NCBI GenBank assembly: GCA_025766275.1
Contig: JAFKAC010000094.1
Location: 124,001 to 188,000 of the forward strand
Direction of reading: 5' to 3'
DNA length: 64,000 nt
DNA from: Lactarius indigo
Taxonomy: Eukaryota > Basidiomycota > Agaricomycetes > Russulales > Russulaceae
The translations under genes were made by a program, and so were the position numbers. The notes beneath the pieces were generated by a model, which saw only the letters and a program-made list of their open reading frames with translations, was not told where the DNA came from and made no database searches. This document shows, in pieces, positions 45,455 through 57,000 of this stretch (its first letter is position 1; each line of letters starts with the position of its first letter).

Positions 45455-45700
45455 AGCTGTGAGCGTGTGGATAAGTGAATGAGAGGAGCCAACGCCTGAG
45501 CATACCGCCCTGGTGGTGCGTTGGCCAGGAGGCTCTTGTCCTCGACTTTCATTGAAAAATAAAGTAGTTGAGTTGGGTCGGTGCGACGATCCTTGATGGG
45601 TTCCGATCCGATGTTCTCGCGTCCCTGAGGGAATTCGGCAGCTTGTAATCTATGCCGTACCGACTCGGAGGTCGAGTATCGTGCGGGATGTCACCATACG
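45455..45700 (+). pseudogene. 3'-end remnant of an ABC transporter gene (2)
   Basis: GTGTGGATAAG (45457) and CAACGCCTGAGCA (45490) match the last codons and stop region of the intact ABC gene (59378-59412); TCCTCGACTTTC and TTCTCGCGT further on match its 3' flank. Like the intact ABC gene it faces an Atg22-like gene (copy D) about 600 bp away, so it is the stump of a lost ABC-Atg22 convergent pair. Confidence 0.65.
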
Positions 45701-46309
45701 GAGCGAATCCACAAGGACAAACGAATTGAATCCCCATTATATTTGCGGCAGGGGGGCGTTTGATGGTACAAGGCAATTTTTGTCTTGTAGCCTCGGCTGT
45801 AATTTTTGAGTTGGTCGCAGAATTCTAGAGTGATTTACAGATGAACGGCTCGAACCAGTTGATGATAATAGCGATTCTTGACAGCCATTTTCAAGTAATT
45901 ACAAGCATTATTTTGTTTGTATAAAGTCTTGAAATTAGCTATCCAAACTATAAATTATTATAAGACAAGGATTCGAGCTTATAATAATATCGATAAGACT
46001 TTACAATCCTCTTCCGGAACCTGGACACCGAACAGGCCTTTACGGTATAGTAGTACCCATTAAGAATCGGGCCACGGCCGAAATGAGGCAGATCAACACT
46101 TGAGACCAGATTCAAAGGAAGCGCATATATTCACACGTACGACGCATCGGCTCTGAAGGTAAAAAAAAAAAAAACATTTCGCCATCCATCCTCAACACCG
46201 TTATGTCGCCCTTCAGCGCTTCAGCTCCAGCTTCGGGTTCAAATCGTCAGAACGAATGAGGTAAAACAGACAAATGAATCACCGCAGCGCGCGGCGGTCC
46301 ACCCACCAA
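45701..46309. other. Intergenic region with AT-rich stretch
   Basis: About 45830-46010 is strikingly AT-rich (for example ATAAATTATTATAAGAC and TTATAATAATATCG) and has no counterpart beside the other Atg22 copies. A14 run near 46161 belongs to the Atg22 3' flank. No gene. Confidence 0.4.
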
Positions 46310-48754
46310 TTAGATCCGAGTCTTCTCATCATCGTTCTTGTCCTTGCCCTTTGACGATCCGTTGTCCTTTTCGTCCGAATATATCGCACAGACGCCGGCA
46401 CTCGTTCCTCGCTGCTCCGCGGCCCACTGTGCCGCAGCGTACCTCCCTTTCGGTACGTCTACGCCAAACCACACCACGAGGCACCCAAGAGCGCTGAGAA
46501 CGAACAGGACTGGAAAAGCCTTCCAATTGTTCCCTTTTTTGTCAACTACCGCCTGGATCACATTTGGTCCAATCATTGCCGCCGAGCGATTCGATAGTCC
46601 AAATAAACCGAAAAACTGTTTTTTGAGATGAGCAGATGGCGGTTGTGACAGTGAAAGTAAGAGGTTACGCGCACCATATACTCGAACCCGGGAGGTGAGA
46701 GCTCACCCATCATCGTCTGCGAGATAGAGAAGTTCGGTCCCACCACGAGTCCGTACACAACGCTGTACATCCAGAACTCCCAAGCATTGTGAAACCTGCA
46801 GCGTATACACACGTCATCGCTCAACGGGAAGGAAGGATAGGTCAGGTCTCACCCAAACTTGTCTGTCCAGATACCGATCATTCCCCAAGCCGGGATCAGG
46901 GTTTCCAGAATGCACACCGTAAGGAACTAAACCCTCCAATCTGTAAGTGAGCATAGAGTGATAGTGACCATCGTACCATCATTTTAATATCGATTTTCCA
47001 GTGACGTTGTATGTACCAAGAGGCAACAACACTCGCGGCACAGGTGACCACCTGTACAAGGTTAAGATATGTGTTCTGCAGAAATGAGAACGTGAATTGT
47101 TCGTTTTGGCAGATTGCCACCAGCGTGAGAGTCGTTCCCAAACCCTGTATGCGCCACCGAGTCAGTGTTATTCTGATGAGCTATAACGACGGCACCCACA
47201 TCGGAGATGAGAAAGAGGGAGAACAGATAAACGAATGTGTCTGGTAGCTTCCTGTACTGCTTCAAAGCGACAAAGATCTAATTTGGAGTTAGAAAGCTGA
47301 GCTAGGTAACAAACAACCAAAATATTTTGCGGACCTGCTTCCAGCCTATTGTGAGGTAGCTTTCTCCTTTTGGAAGCTTTGGCCCAGGTCGAGGTTGTTG
47401 GAATATGACTGGTTGTTCACGTGTTAGTGTTCTAGGCCACAAGCCGAGGGTTCTAGAGATGCAGTACGCACACCACCAAATACCAAATAGGACCCAACAT
47501 CCGGTTGTCCTGTGTTGAAAAGGCACCGTCAATGTTCAAAGCTTATACAGACCGACAAGACCTCACAAGACGATAACATAGTTGTCAACCTTCGGATTGT
47601 CGCTGAGGGGGAGCAGCAGTGACAAGTTGAGCAACAACGCAACGACATCGCCGAGGAAACGCCAAGTCTACTGTATTGTGTCATCGATATCAGGATACTA
47701 AGTTAGCGAACGCACCATGCCAGCACTACTGATCTTGCTCTTTTCAACGCTTTTCTCCTTTTCATAGGCTTCCACAGACAACTCTCCTTGTTCATGGCGC
47801 GTCCTGAGCTGATGTGAGTGGGGTGTATTGCGAGCCAGTTGCGGGAAAAGGGCCGCAAAAAATGCAATGACGATGCCTCTTGAAGTGAAGCTGATCATGT
47901 ACAATGCCATTGCAGCACCCCATTTGCTTGGTGCTGGTAGTAGACGTGAATTTGGGGAACACCTCAGAGGGCATTACATTTCACTGGCAAATGCCGTGAC
48001 TCACATGTCAGACTCATGCTTGCGAACTGGGCAACCCAACATATAGCGGTGGAAATAAGGAGCAGCCACCTGCCAAACATTCGATAGTCAGCAACCGGCC
48101 CGATGGTCGTAAAGACCAATGTCATGATCTGAGACGAGGTAAATATATCGTCATGACGGATTGCGCACCGAAAAAAATTAATCGACGTACTGCAAAGCTT
48201 ACTCCGTTTGCAACCAAGACGATGGAGTTCACTGCCTTAGTCCCGCTTCCCCAAGGCAAGACGCATTTCCCAGATGCCCCCTTATCCAGACAGGACGAGC
48301 CTGGACCACGAACTGGATCATACCCAGCGGCGGTGGCTAGTCCTTGAAAGAGCGTCAGAGAGTAACCTATAACAAGTGACCAGAGCAGTGGTCCCATTTA
48401 GGTGAGCACAATAGGGACATTGTGAACGACTCGCCCTGGGGTCCAAGTCCCTGTTTTGGACACACACGTCGAACATTTAGCACTGGGGTACTGTGTTCTG
48501 AATAACGAAGGAAACGCACGTTATTCCCGAAGTGATACACTGAAGTGACGTTGTTAATGATACTACAAAAAAAGAAAGATATAAATATACACACGATAGT
48601 AACTCCAGAGCTCTCGTCGAGTTACGACTGGCTCGTTGTGGCTCGGTACAGCAACAGGCGAAACTGGGGCAAACTCGGAGGCACCTTCATCCTTCTGGAT
48701 CTCGGGGTGGGCGAGCTCCGGGACAGGTGTCGCTTCAAGTACGGGGTGCGACAT
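46310..48754 (-). CDS. Atg22-like MFS transporter, copy D
   Basis: Fourteen exons (complement): 48595-48754, 48520-48539, 48435-48450, 48191-48366, 48005-48128, 47716-47933, 47567-47667, 47472-47509, 47335-47408, 47200-47277, 46977-47144, 46853-46926, 46675-46795, 46310-46615; 557 aa, no stops. Landmarks: RRELWSYYLYHFGNN, TLFQGLATAAGYDPVRGPG, NSIVLVANGVSFA, FGRWLLLISTAICW, FPQLARNTP, MMGELSPPGFEYMFFGLFGL, IGPNVIQAVVDKKGNNW. It has the longest charged tail (KGKDKNDDEKTRI). Intron 3 has a GC donor (CCCAGG|GCGAGT). Closest to copy F, and like F it faces ABC sequence (here only a stump). A vacuolar or endomembrane effluxer role is inferred from the family. Confidence 0.87.
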
Positions 48755-50039
48755 GGGGGGAACTGGGTTAGATGGGCCCCAAATTGCCAGAGATCAGGTA
48801 GAAATAACCGAAGGTAGAGTCGGTAGCAGTCCCGTGTGCCCTCAGGAACTATCAGCTACGCTCATTCGAGTTGCGCCGACTCGAACTTTCTCGCACGTAA
48901 TCTGGGAGACGTGATAGGCTTATCGAGGAATATCTCGCACGATGCCGATGAAACCAACCCAGAGAAGAGAATCAGGGTGAAGCCCCGGTCTGGTGTGCCA
49001 GTGGATCGCGACAGGCACCCTTGTGAGTACCACAACGGGCCACGGTGACCACGGCACAAAGCACCACAGTTTGAGCATCCCAAAGCCCTTTAGGCCGACT
49101 CGGAGTCCCTTGCGGAGTCCCACTCAGGCTGGTACTACTCCAAATAGAAGCTAGTAGAACTTGAAGGCACTCGACGGTCGATACCGTTAGAATTTGCATT
49201 TTCATCAAGATTTTCATACTCACATGACGTAAAATTCCCACTTGATATTGGAGTTGACTCAGGGAGGGTTCAAGCCAAGGTTCAAGCTTTCAAGCAGTCA
49301 ATTGTTTACATGTACAGACAGTTCACTATCGAAGACTTTTCTGGCTAGGTATGGAAACCGCCACCACGCAACCATACAGTATTCCCGGTTCACTTACGGT
49401 ACTTGTACCGTAACCATTTTGAACGTGTCGATCTTACAGTAGGTCATGTGAGCTGCAGCGCCCTCTTCAACTTACAACCCTACGCTTCCCTTTACCTGAT
49501 GACGGAATCTTAGAAAATGACCTTTCAGAATTCTGAGAAAGATTCATTCGAGCAAGCATTCGAGATCTTCCCAAGGACTTTCCTGTGATCTTCGCTGTCG
49601 GCCCCCCTACGCTACTGCGATATGTTTCCTGGAAATGCGCATATCAGCTGCTAGGGTCGGGTGCTAACTACGTCATCAAGTGTTTCGACTACTCAGATGT
49701 AGTTTTCTATTTGTTTCCGTCTGGTAGGTCTTCGCTGTTTGTCCTTCTGTGAACCAAGGCTTTCTCGTGGGCGCTTGAGTGTGAGCACTGTGCAAGGTTT
49801 CCGTGGATCGGCTTGGACTTGTTTCTGGCTCTTCGAAATATATATAGAACATAGGGGGCTGGGAAGTCTAACAACCCGAGGACAGAAGCCCGCGGTAGCG
49901 CAGACAAAAAAACGGCGCCACTCAATTCAGTAGAACCATATTAGGTTTTGTTCCGGCTCCTCAAAACACAAATAGATTGATATATAAGATTAAAAAAAGA
50001 ATACTCGTGTTGTCTTTGCTTGCTAAAAATGTCACGGTA
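48755..50039 (-). promoter_or_regulatory. Upstream region of Atg22-D
   Basis: The first 400 bp align with the upstream regions of copies A, C and F. Around 49809-49920 (GGCTTGGACTTGTTTCTGG ... GGGAAGTCTA ... AGAAGCCCGC) the sequence matches the last 100 bp of the window (63910-64000), so this far-upstream part was duplicated together with copy F. Nothing coding is recognised between. Confidence 0.4.
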
Positions 50040-52340
50040 GTATTGTCCTTGCGCTAGTAGGTCCGCGGACCAGGTCTTCCTTGCATTGCCGAAGGATTCC
50101 CTTTCCACCCCATTCGAGGAGGTAGCGCTTGCCACCCCACGCTGCCCCTCCACACTGCCCCTTCTGGACGTCCGTGGTGAACCAGGTGACCAGTGACCTG
50201 CAGCGCATGGAGCGAATGAGAAGGGAAATTGCCCCAGCTGTTTCTCGAATCGTTGACAATGTCCGCTTGAATCATGTCCGAGCCAATCATCGACGAGGTG
50301 CAGTTTGAAGAACTGTGTTGTTTTTCCTTGGAACGAAAGCGAGGGCGAGGGTGTTTAATGGCAAGGTAGGTCTGGATCCGGAGAAGGGATGGGCTGGGAA
50401 CGCATCGAACTATCAAACCCAGGGGGGATATCTCAACCACCATCTTCTGTGAAAGGCGTAATATGGTGTTCGAAAGAGCCCGAGCATGACATTGTAGACC
50501 CAGAACCCCCATACGTTATGGCATCTTGAGGAGATCGGCACGTCGTATATCAGCAAATAGCGAAGTAATCGTCGAGACACTTGTTCGAACCTATCAGTCC
50601 ATATCCCGATCATTCCCCAGAGAGGGATCAAGATCGTCACCACGTTCGTCACTATGAACTAGACGCATTCAAATCACCATGAACGAGCGAGCGAAAAATG
50701 ACAAGAAGACCGGCTCGTTACCATCTCTTTGTGTTGATCTCAAAATAGCGTTGAATACACTTGCGGTCGACTTAATTGCCTTCGCAGGGCTGAGATAGGC
50801 ATTCTGTCAGAACGAAAAGGCGAACTTGTCATCTTGGTAAGTAGATCACAGTGCGTCACCACGTCAGAGTCTCATAGTCATATTCAGAGAGATTTCCACC
50901 ATATCAGCAAGGAGGAAGAACGCGAAACGGTGTAGTGCAACTATTCAAGCCACCTAGATCTAGTTTGGAGTGAGATACAACCACGACCGATAGACAGCTC
51001 CGGACCTACTCCAAGGCCGTTGGTCAGATGTCTCTACCTTTGGTAGCTTTGACCCTGGTCGGGACTGTTGATATATAACTGCGGTGTTTTCATCGTCGGT
51101 TAAGCTTCCGGATGAAGCAGTAACAACCATACAACTACCATACCCACACTACACTAGAATCCAATATTCATTCGTGCTTATATTTCGGGCATGAGCCGGC
51201 CACTATGTCATGTGAAGTTTGGGAGATCTTACAAGACAACGACATAATTGTTGACTTTCGGATTAGATCGGAGCGAAAGCAAGTCTAGCCCCAACGTCAT
51301 GATACGGTCGGTGTTACTGCGGGTCTGCCAAATCACCGACAAGAGTGCAAGAAAGTTTATGACGCATCCTGTTTTTTTCGAGGCTCGTAAACTTCGGCTG
51401 ATATTTCACCGCGATCGTACCTCTTTGAGACCGCCGGAATGCTGCGTATTTCGTGCTAGCAGGGGGGAAATGGCTTGCATAGAACACGAACGTAGAACCA
51501 TACGAAACAAACCTAATCATGTATAGTCCCATTACAAGGCCGCAGCGACTTCGGGCTATTTACCGAGGCACTTTCGCTGTTTTGCCTGCACATTGACCGG
51601 TGCTCGAGATAGCGACGTACACGTCATACTCATGCTTGCGAACTGGGCCGTCCAACATATCAGGGTCACAGCAAGGAGAAGCCACCTGCCTAACGTTCCG
51701 TAGCCAGCGGCCGAGCCGATGGTCGTGAAGGCCATGGTCATGACCTAGGGAGAGGTCAGGAACCAAACCATTAATGTGCAACAGGAGAAACAGACACATG
51801 CAGAAAAACTGGTCCTATTGGCAAACCAGGACAACAGAGTCTACTGCCTTGGTACAGTGCCTCAGGGGAAGACGCATCTGCCAGAAGCGTTGGCGTCTAG
51901 ATATGACGAACCTGGCCCATACACGGGGTCATAGCAGCTGTGGCAAGAAACCGGAAAAGAGTCAAGGAGTGAGATAAATGGGACCGGTGTGACCGAGAGG
52001 TTCATGAGGACGTACTCGAGGGGCCAATACTTTAGACGTCAACTCTACGCGCCTCAAGTTCTCGATCATCACCTACGCCTCGGATGGTACATGACACGGA
52101 GAGATGTACATTATCTCAGCTTTAATACACTAATAATAACTTGTGAGAGACATCGCGGATGACATCATGTGGGAACATACAATGGAATCGTAGTTCCATA
52201 GCTCCCTATGGGTTACGAACAGGTCATCATGTACAATAGCTAGGAAGTACAACAATGAGGACTTCGGAGGCAGTTATGTTCCTAACCCCTGGGATAACGA
52301 GCTCCGGGACAAGATGTTCTGTAGGCACGGTGTGTGACAT
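50040..52340 (-). pseudogene. Decayed Atg22-like gene, copy E
   Basis: All parts are in order but damaged. Start ATG at 52338-52340, then MSHTVPTEHLVPEL; THRELWNY (about 52195). The exon-4 region (51790-51975) is frameshifted after SLTLFRFLATAA. Exon 5 (51600-51750) still reads FTTIGSAAGYGTLGRWLLL. The exon-12 region reads IPLWGMIGIWTDRF (50580-50630), the exon-13 region WGFWVYNVML, and the last exon MIGSDMIQADIVNDS. Divergence from the other copies is much larger than among A, C, D and F, so it died earlier. Confidence 0.8.
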
Positions 52341-54031
52341 GGCAAGACCAGACCCATACAGTATTTAAGCTACGTGTATGAGAGTGGGGATATAGCCCGG
52401 AGGAGAAAGAGAGTGTTGTAACGCATGGCTCTCGCTGGCATGCTGGTGGACTTGGGCGAAGTGGGGCACGAGCAGAGGCATTGAGCACAGTAACGGATGG
52501 GGTGGCACGTGCTCATCCCTGCCACCATCCACTCGAGCTGCAAGGTTGCGGCTGCTCAAAGTCTCCGACTGACACTTTTCTTTCTTTCACTCGCTGCGCC
52601 CAGTAATTTTACCCAGGGATCGACGATATGGCCCATGTTTCCTGACCTCATCGACTCACTCTGGGATAGCCCCGTAGACTCTCACCTCACCGGCCTCACC
52701 CCTCACAGGCTCATCTCTGATCGAGAAACATTTTGTGCTTTTGTGCGGGATTCCTATGGAGTCCCAGCCCCTCAATTTATTAGGTTTATTGCTATCTATT
52801 ATTATGCACTAGAATTTGTGAGACGACCCTTCCGGCCGTCTCGAACTCACTCGATGCGTGTTTCCGAGTCACCAGAGAGGGTAATATTACTCGACGAGCA
52901 AAAAGGTGGCATCACTGTAGAAAAATTGAAACTTCTGGATACAGCCACAATATCTGAGAAAAGATAACGAAATTGTGTATGTTCATGCGGCATCATGAAA
53001 TAATTACTGTCCAGGACGTTAGAAAGTTGCGCCGTAATAGAGTCTGTCCACAAATCAAAGCATCCCATGCATGTGTTCCTATGAAAATACCGAGTGAACA
53101 AAGCGAAGAATTAGACCGACGGACGGAAATAACGCAACTGCGGTTACAACGGAAAGAAGTCTTCAACAAAGATATCAAACCTCCGAAGTGTGTCTTATGA
53201 GGGCTCTGCTGATGTCACTCACAAAAACATGGTATGAGTGAGAAAGTATAGGTCTATGTCCGGAATAAAGAAAGACCGCAGTAAGAAATGTATAGTAGAC
53301 AACTGTGATTGATGGTAGTTGTGCGCAAATGAGCAAATCTTGCGTTATATCAGACCGAAGGAAGGACATGAATTCCGCTCCTGTCGGACCCTCTGGCAAT
53401 CTGTGCACGGGCTATTGCAAATGCACAACTTTGTGCAAATTTCAGAGATTGTGATAGATCGCTATTTTCCCGACATTCTTTGAGCCCCGAAACATTATAC
53501 TATGTACAATATGTCGTTTAGATATGGGATCAGAAAAAACATTGGGGATCAGTTGAAGTATACGACGATGGTGTAACAAAAGAACCAGAGGGGTGGTTTA
53601 TGACAGGTCTCCGAGCACACAGATCCGGGCGATTTTCTAGATAAAATTTAAATCTTCAAATCCGAAGTGCTAGAGAATACATATGGGTGTGCCTATGATA
53701 ATTCTGGACTCACCAAATCAATGCGATTGACCTGTAAAAAGAAGATATGCAAGGAGAACACCCGAGGAAGTGACGGAATTCGAACTCCATTTGAAAATAC
53801 ATCGGCATTCACCTTCGCCCGCAGTGCAACTCTTAATACGTAATCTTATCTTAGTTTGCTCTGACCCAATGGCTTACGCACAAGTCGCCCGGGAGCTTGC
53901 TTCGATGTATCACTCGGCCATAACTATCCTCCCTAATAAATAGCTCTCTCACATGTAGGAGCGACCCGACTCCCCGCTCTTTAGGAACTGTCACTTGGTG
54001 TTTTCCTTTGTCTCTGCTCCATCGTGCATAC
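52341..54031. other. Upstream region of the ABC transporter gene
   Basis: A 156-residue plus frame (52497-52967) starts with ATG but shows no domain, no paralogue in the window and no splice support; I do not call it a gene. The last 100 bp before the ABC start hold an AATAAATA stretch at about 53935 that could act as a TATA element. Confidence 0.35.
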
Positions 54032-57000
54032 ATGGGTAAACTCGAGCTCGAAGTCGCCTCCAAAGGAGATGCCAACCTTGTGTCTATCAACCAACGCGAT
54101 ACCACTGGAAACGAGACGCGATCGTCTGTACTTAGCAAAGTCCATAAGTACGTCTTTGTCTGTGGATATGTGTTTGACCTGCTTAAAGATTCGTCGATCG
54201 ATGATCGTGGTAACGATCGTCTTGTAGGTTTGTCAAAGGTTTTGTTGTACCCCTCGATTTACCACCGCCAAAAGAGAGCATCGACGATGCCGATTATATT
54301 CCGGAGATGACAGCTGGCTGGTTTAGCCTTCTAACATTTGGCTGGATGAATAGCCTGATGGTGCTCGGATATGCGCGTCCTCTTGAGGCGTCTGACCTGT
54401 GGAAACTTCAGGAGCACAGATCCTCTGAGATTATCGCAAAAGCTATTCTCGACTCTTTTGAAACCCGCTGCATGAAGGTAGAAGAATATAATACCCGTTT
54501 AGCTAACGGAGAGATCAAGCCCCCTCTAAGATTGCGGCTCTCGTCGGCGCTGTGGGGACATGGCGAGGAACGGCTCAGGCAGTGGGTGGAGAAAGACGGG
54601 AGGAAGAAGCCTAGCCTCACATTGGCTATCAATGACAGCATCAAATGGTGGTTCTGGTCAGGTGGTATACTGAAGGTTGTCGGTGACACTGCTCAAGTTA
54701 CAAGTCCTCTGGTTTTGAAGGTGGGATCCCTTCATCTACTGGTGTATCTTTTCTTCTGACCCAAGTGCCCGTCTTTCAGTCCTTTATCAAATTTGCGACA
54801 GATTCCTACGTTTCCCGTCGTGAGGGATTACCGGCTCCACACGTTGGCTGGGGAATTGCTCTTACAATTACCCTCGTGATTTTGCAAATTCTGGGTTTGC
54901 TCTGTCAGCATCATTTTTTGTATCGCTCGACCTCATCTGGTGTTCTTGTCCGCGGGGGGCTCATCACTGCTATCTATTCGCGCTCTTTACATCTGACCAG
55001 CGGTGCTCGAGAAAGGTTGCCTAATGGCAGATTAGTGAACCACATTTCGACCGACGTCTCCCGAATAGATTTCTGCTGCGGATACTTCCACATATCCTGG
55101 ACGGCGCCTATCCAATTAGGGATCTGTCTCGGTCTACTGTTTTCCAACCTTGGCCCGAGTGCTCTGGCCGGTTTCGTTGTCTTTTTAATTCTTGTCCCGA
55201 TACAGGGCAAGATTATGAAGTTCTTATCCCGAATCCGACGAAAGACCATGAAATGGGCCGATAAAAGGGCGAAGTTGTTGCAGGAACTTTTCGGAGGCAT
55301 GAAACTTATCAAATTTTTTGCCTGGGAGGCCCCCTTCCTGCGCCGTATAGCCGGATACAGGAAACGTGAAATAAGGTGAATCCTAGTTATCGCACCCATT
55401 TCGTCAAGTGCTTCGTGTGAAATTTAGATTTGGCTAATCATTCACATCAGCTACGTGCGGACGATACTGCTGGTTCGTGCAGCGAACGTGGCATTGGCCG
55501 CATGTACTCCGGCAATGGCATCAGTCGTAGCTTTTCTCGTATATGCAGGTTCTGGACATCAACTTACACCCGCCGTCATATTTTCGTCGTTGACCTGGTT
55601 CCAGTTGTTACGTTTGCCCCTTATGATGCTACGTGAGCCGCACGATCTATTGAACTATGCCCACCGTGTGCTGATTCTCTCACGTCATAGCTCTGTCCTT
55701 GAGTGCGATTACAGACGCACGGAATGCGATTGGTCGTCTGCAGGAATGTTTCACAGCTGAAGTCATTTCTACGACACTTGTGCAAGACCCGAAATTGAAG
55801 TACGCCGTTGAAATCGACAACGCGTCATTTACTTGGGACGGTCCCCCACCAGATCTCAATGAAGATAGGGAAGATAAGGGAAAAACGAAGATTACAAGTG
55901 GTCCCCACCCCAAACCCGTACCCGAACCGAAAGAAGTCAAGGAAGGGGTACTGTTCAAGTTGAAGCATATCGACCTCAGGGTACCACGTGGACAACTCGT
56001 GGCCATCGTGGGGGCAGTGGGATCCGGAAAAACTTCATTGCTTCAGGGCTTGATTGGCGACATGCGCAGGAGCGAGGGCTCGGCTCGCGTCGGCGGATCT
56101 GTTGCGTATTGTCCTCAGAGCGCATGGATCCAGGTTAGTCGTTGTGATTAATTTAACAAGGCTAGGTGCGCTGAACTTTCGAACAGAATGCTACCATTCG
56201 TGACAATATTTGTTTCGGTCGGCCATTTGAGGAAGGGCGGTATTGGAAAGCCATTCATGATGCTTGCCTGAAGCCCGACCTTGACATGCTACCCAATGGC
56301 GACATGACAGAGGTCGGTGAGAGGGTACGCAAGGAGCAATTTCTTCACCCTTATAATACTGATGTTCGCGTGGCGCAGGGTATCTCACTTTCTGGAGGCC
56401 AGAAACAACGCGTTAATATCTGTCGTTCAATTTACTCCCGATCGGATATCCTGATATTCGACGTGAGTGCCTCAGTTCCTCATTTGTTCACTACGTATAC
56501 CTCATCTAGGATCCCCTCTCTGCTCTGGACGCTCATGTGGGAGACTCCGTCTTCGACAATGTCATCCTAGATAGCAGTTCCGGCGCTACGCGGATACTTG
56601 TTACGCACGCCCTTCATTTCCTGCCCAAAGTAGATCATATTTACTTTATGGTCAACGGCCGCATCACCGAGCATGGCGCATTCGACAAATTGATGGCCAA
56701 TCGTGAGGAATTCGCGCGCACCTTCAATGAGTTCGTTACGAAAGATCAGATTGAGTCCAAGGGAGAGAAAGCAGTAGATGTTGAAGATGCTAGCGCTGAC
56801 GAGAATACCAAGCGATGGGCTGCAAAGCGCAGCGCGCAGTTCATGCAGGCAGAAGAACGCAATACCGGAGCAGTCAACGTCCAAGTGTACAAGCAATATA
56901 TTCAGTCCGGAAATGGCGTGGTACTCTTGCCCGCCATGCTTGTGGCTACTGTGCTTATGCAAGTCTCATTTGTACTATCGTCATATTGGTGCGTTATCTT

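Noticed and set aside
52497..52967. 156-residue plus frame upstream of the ABC gene
   Set aside because: No domain, no paralogue, no splice or promoter support; mentioned only in the region entry.
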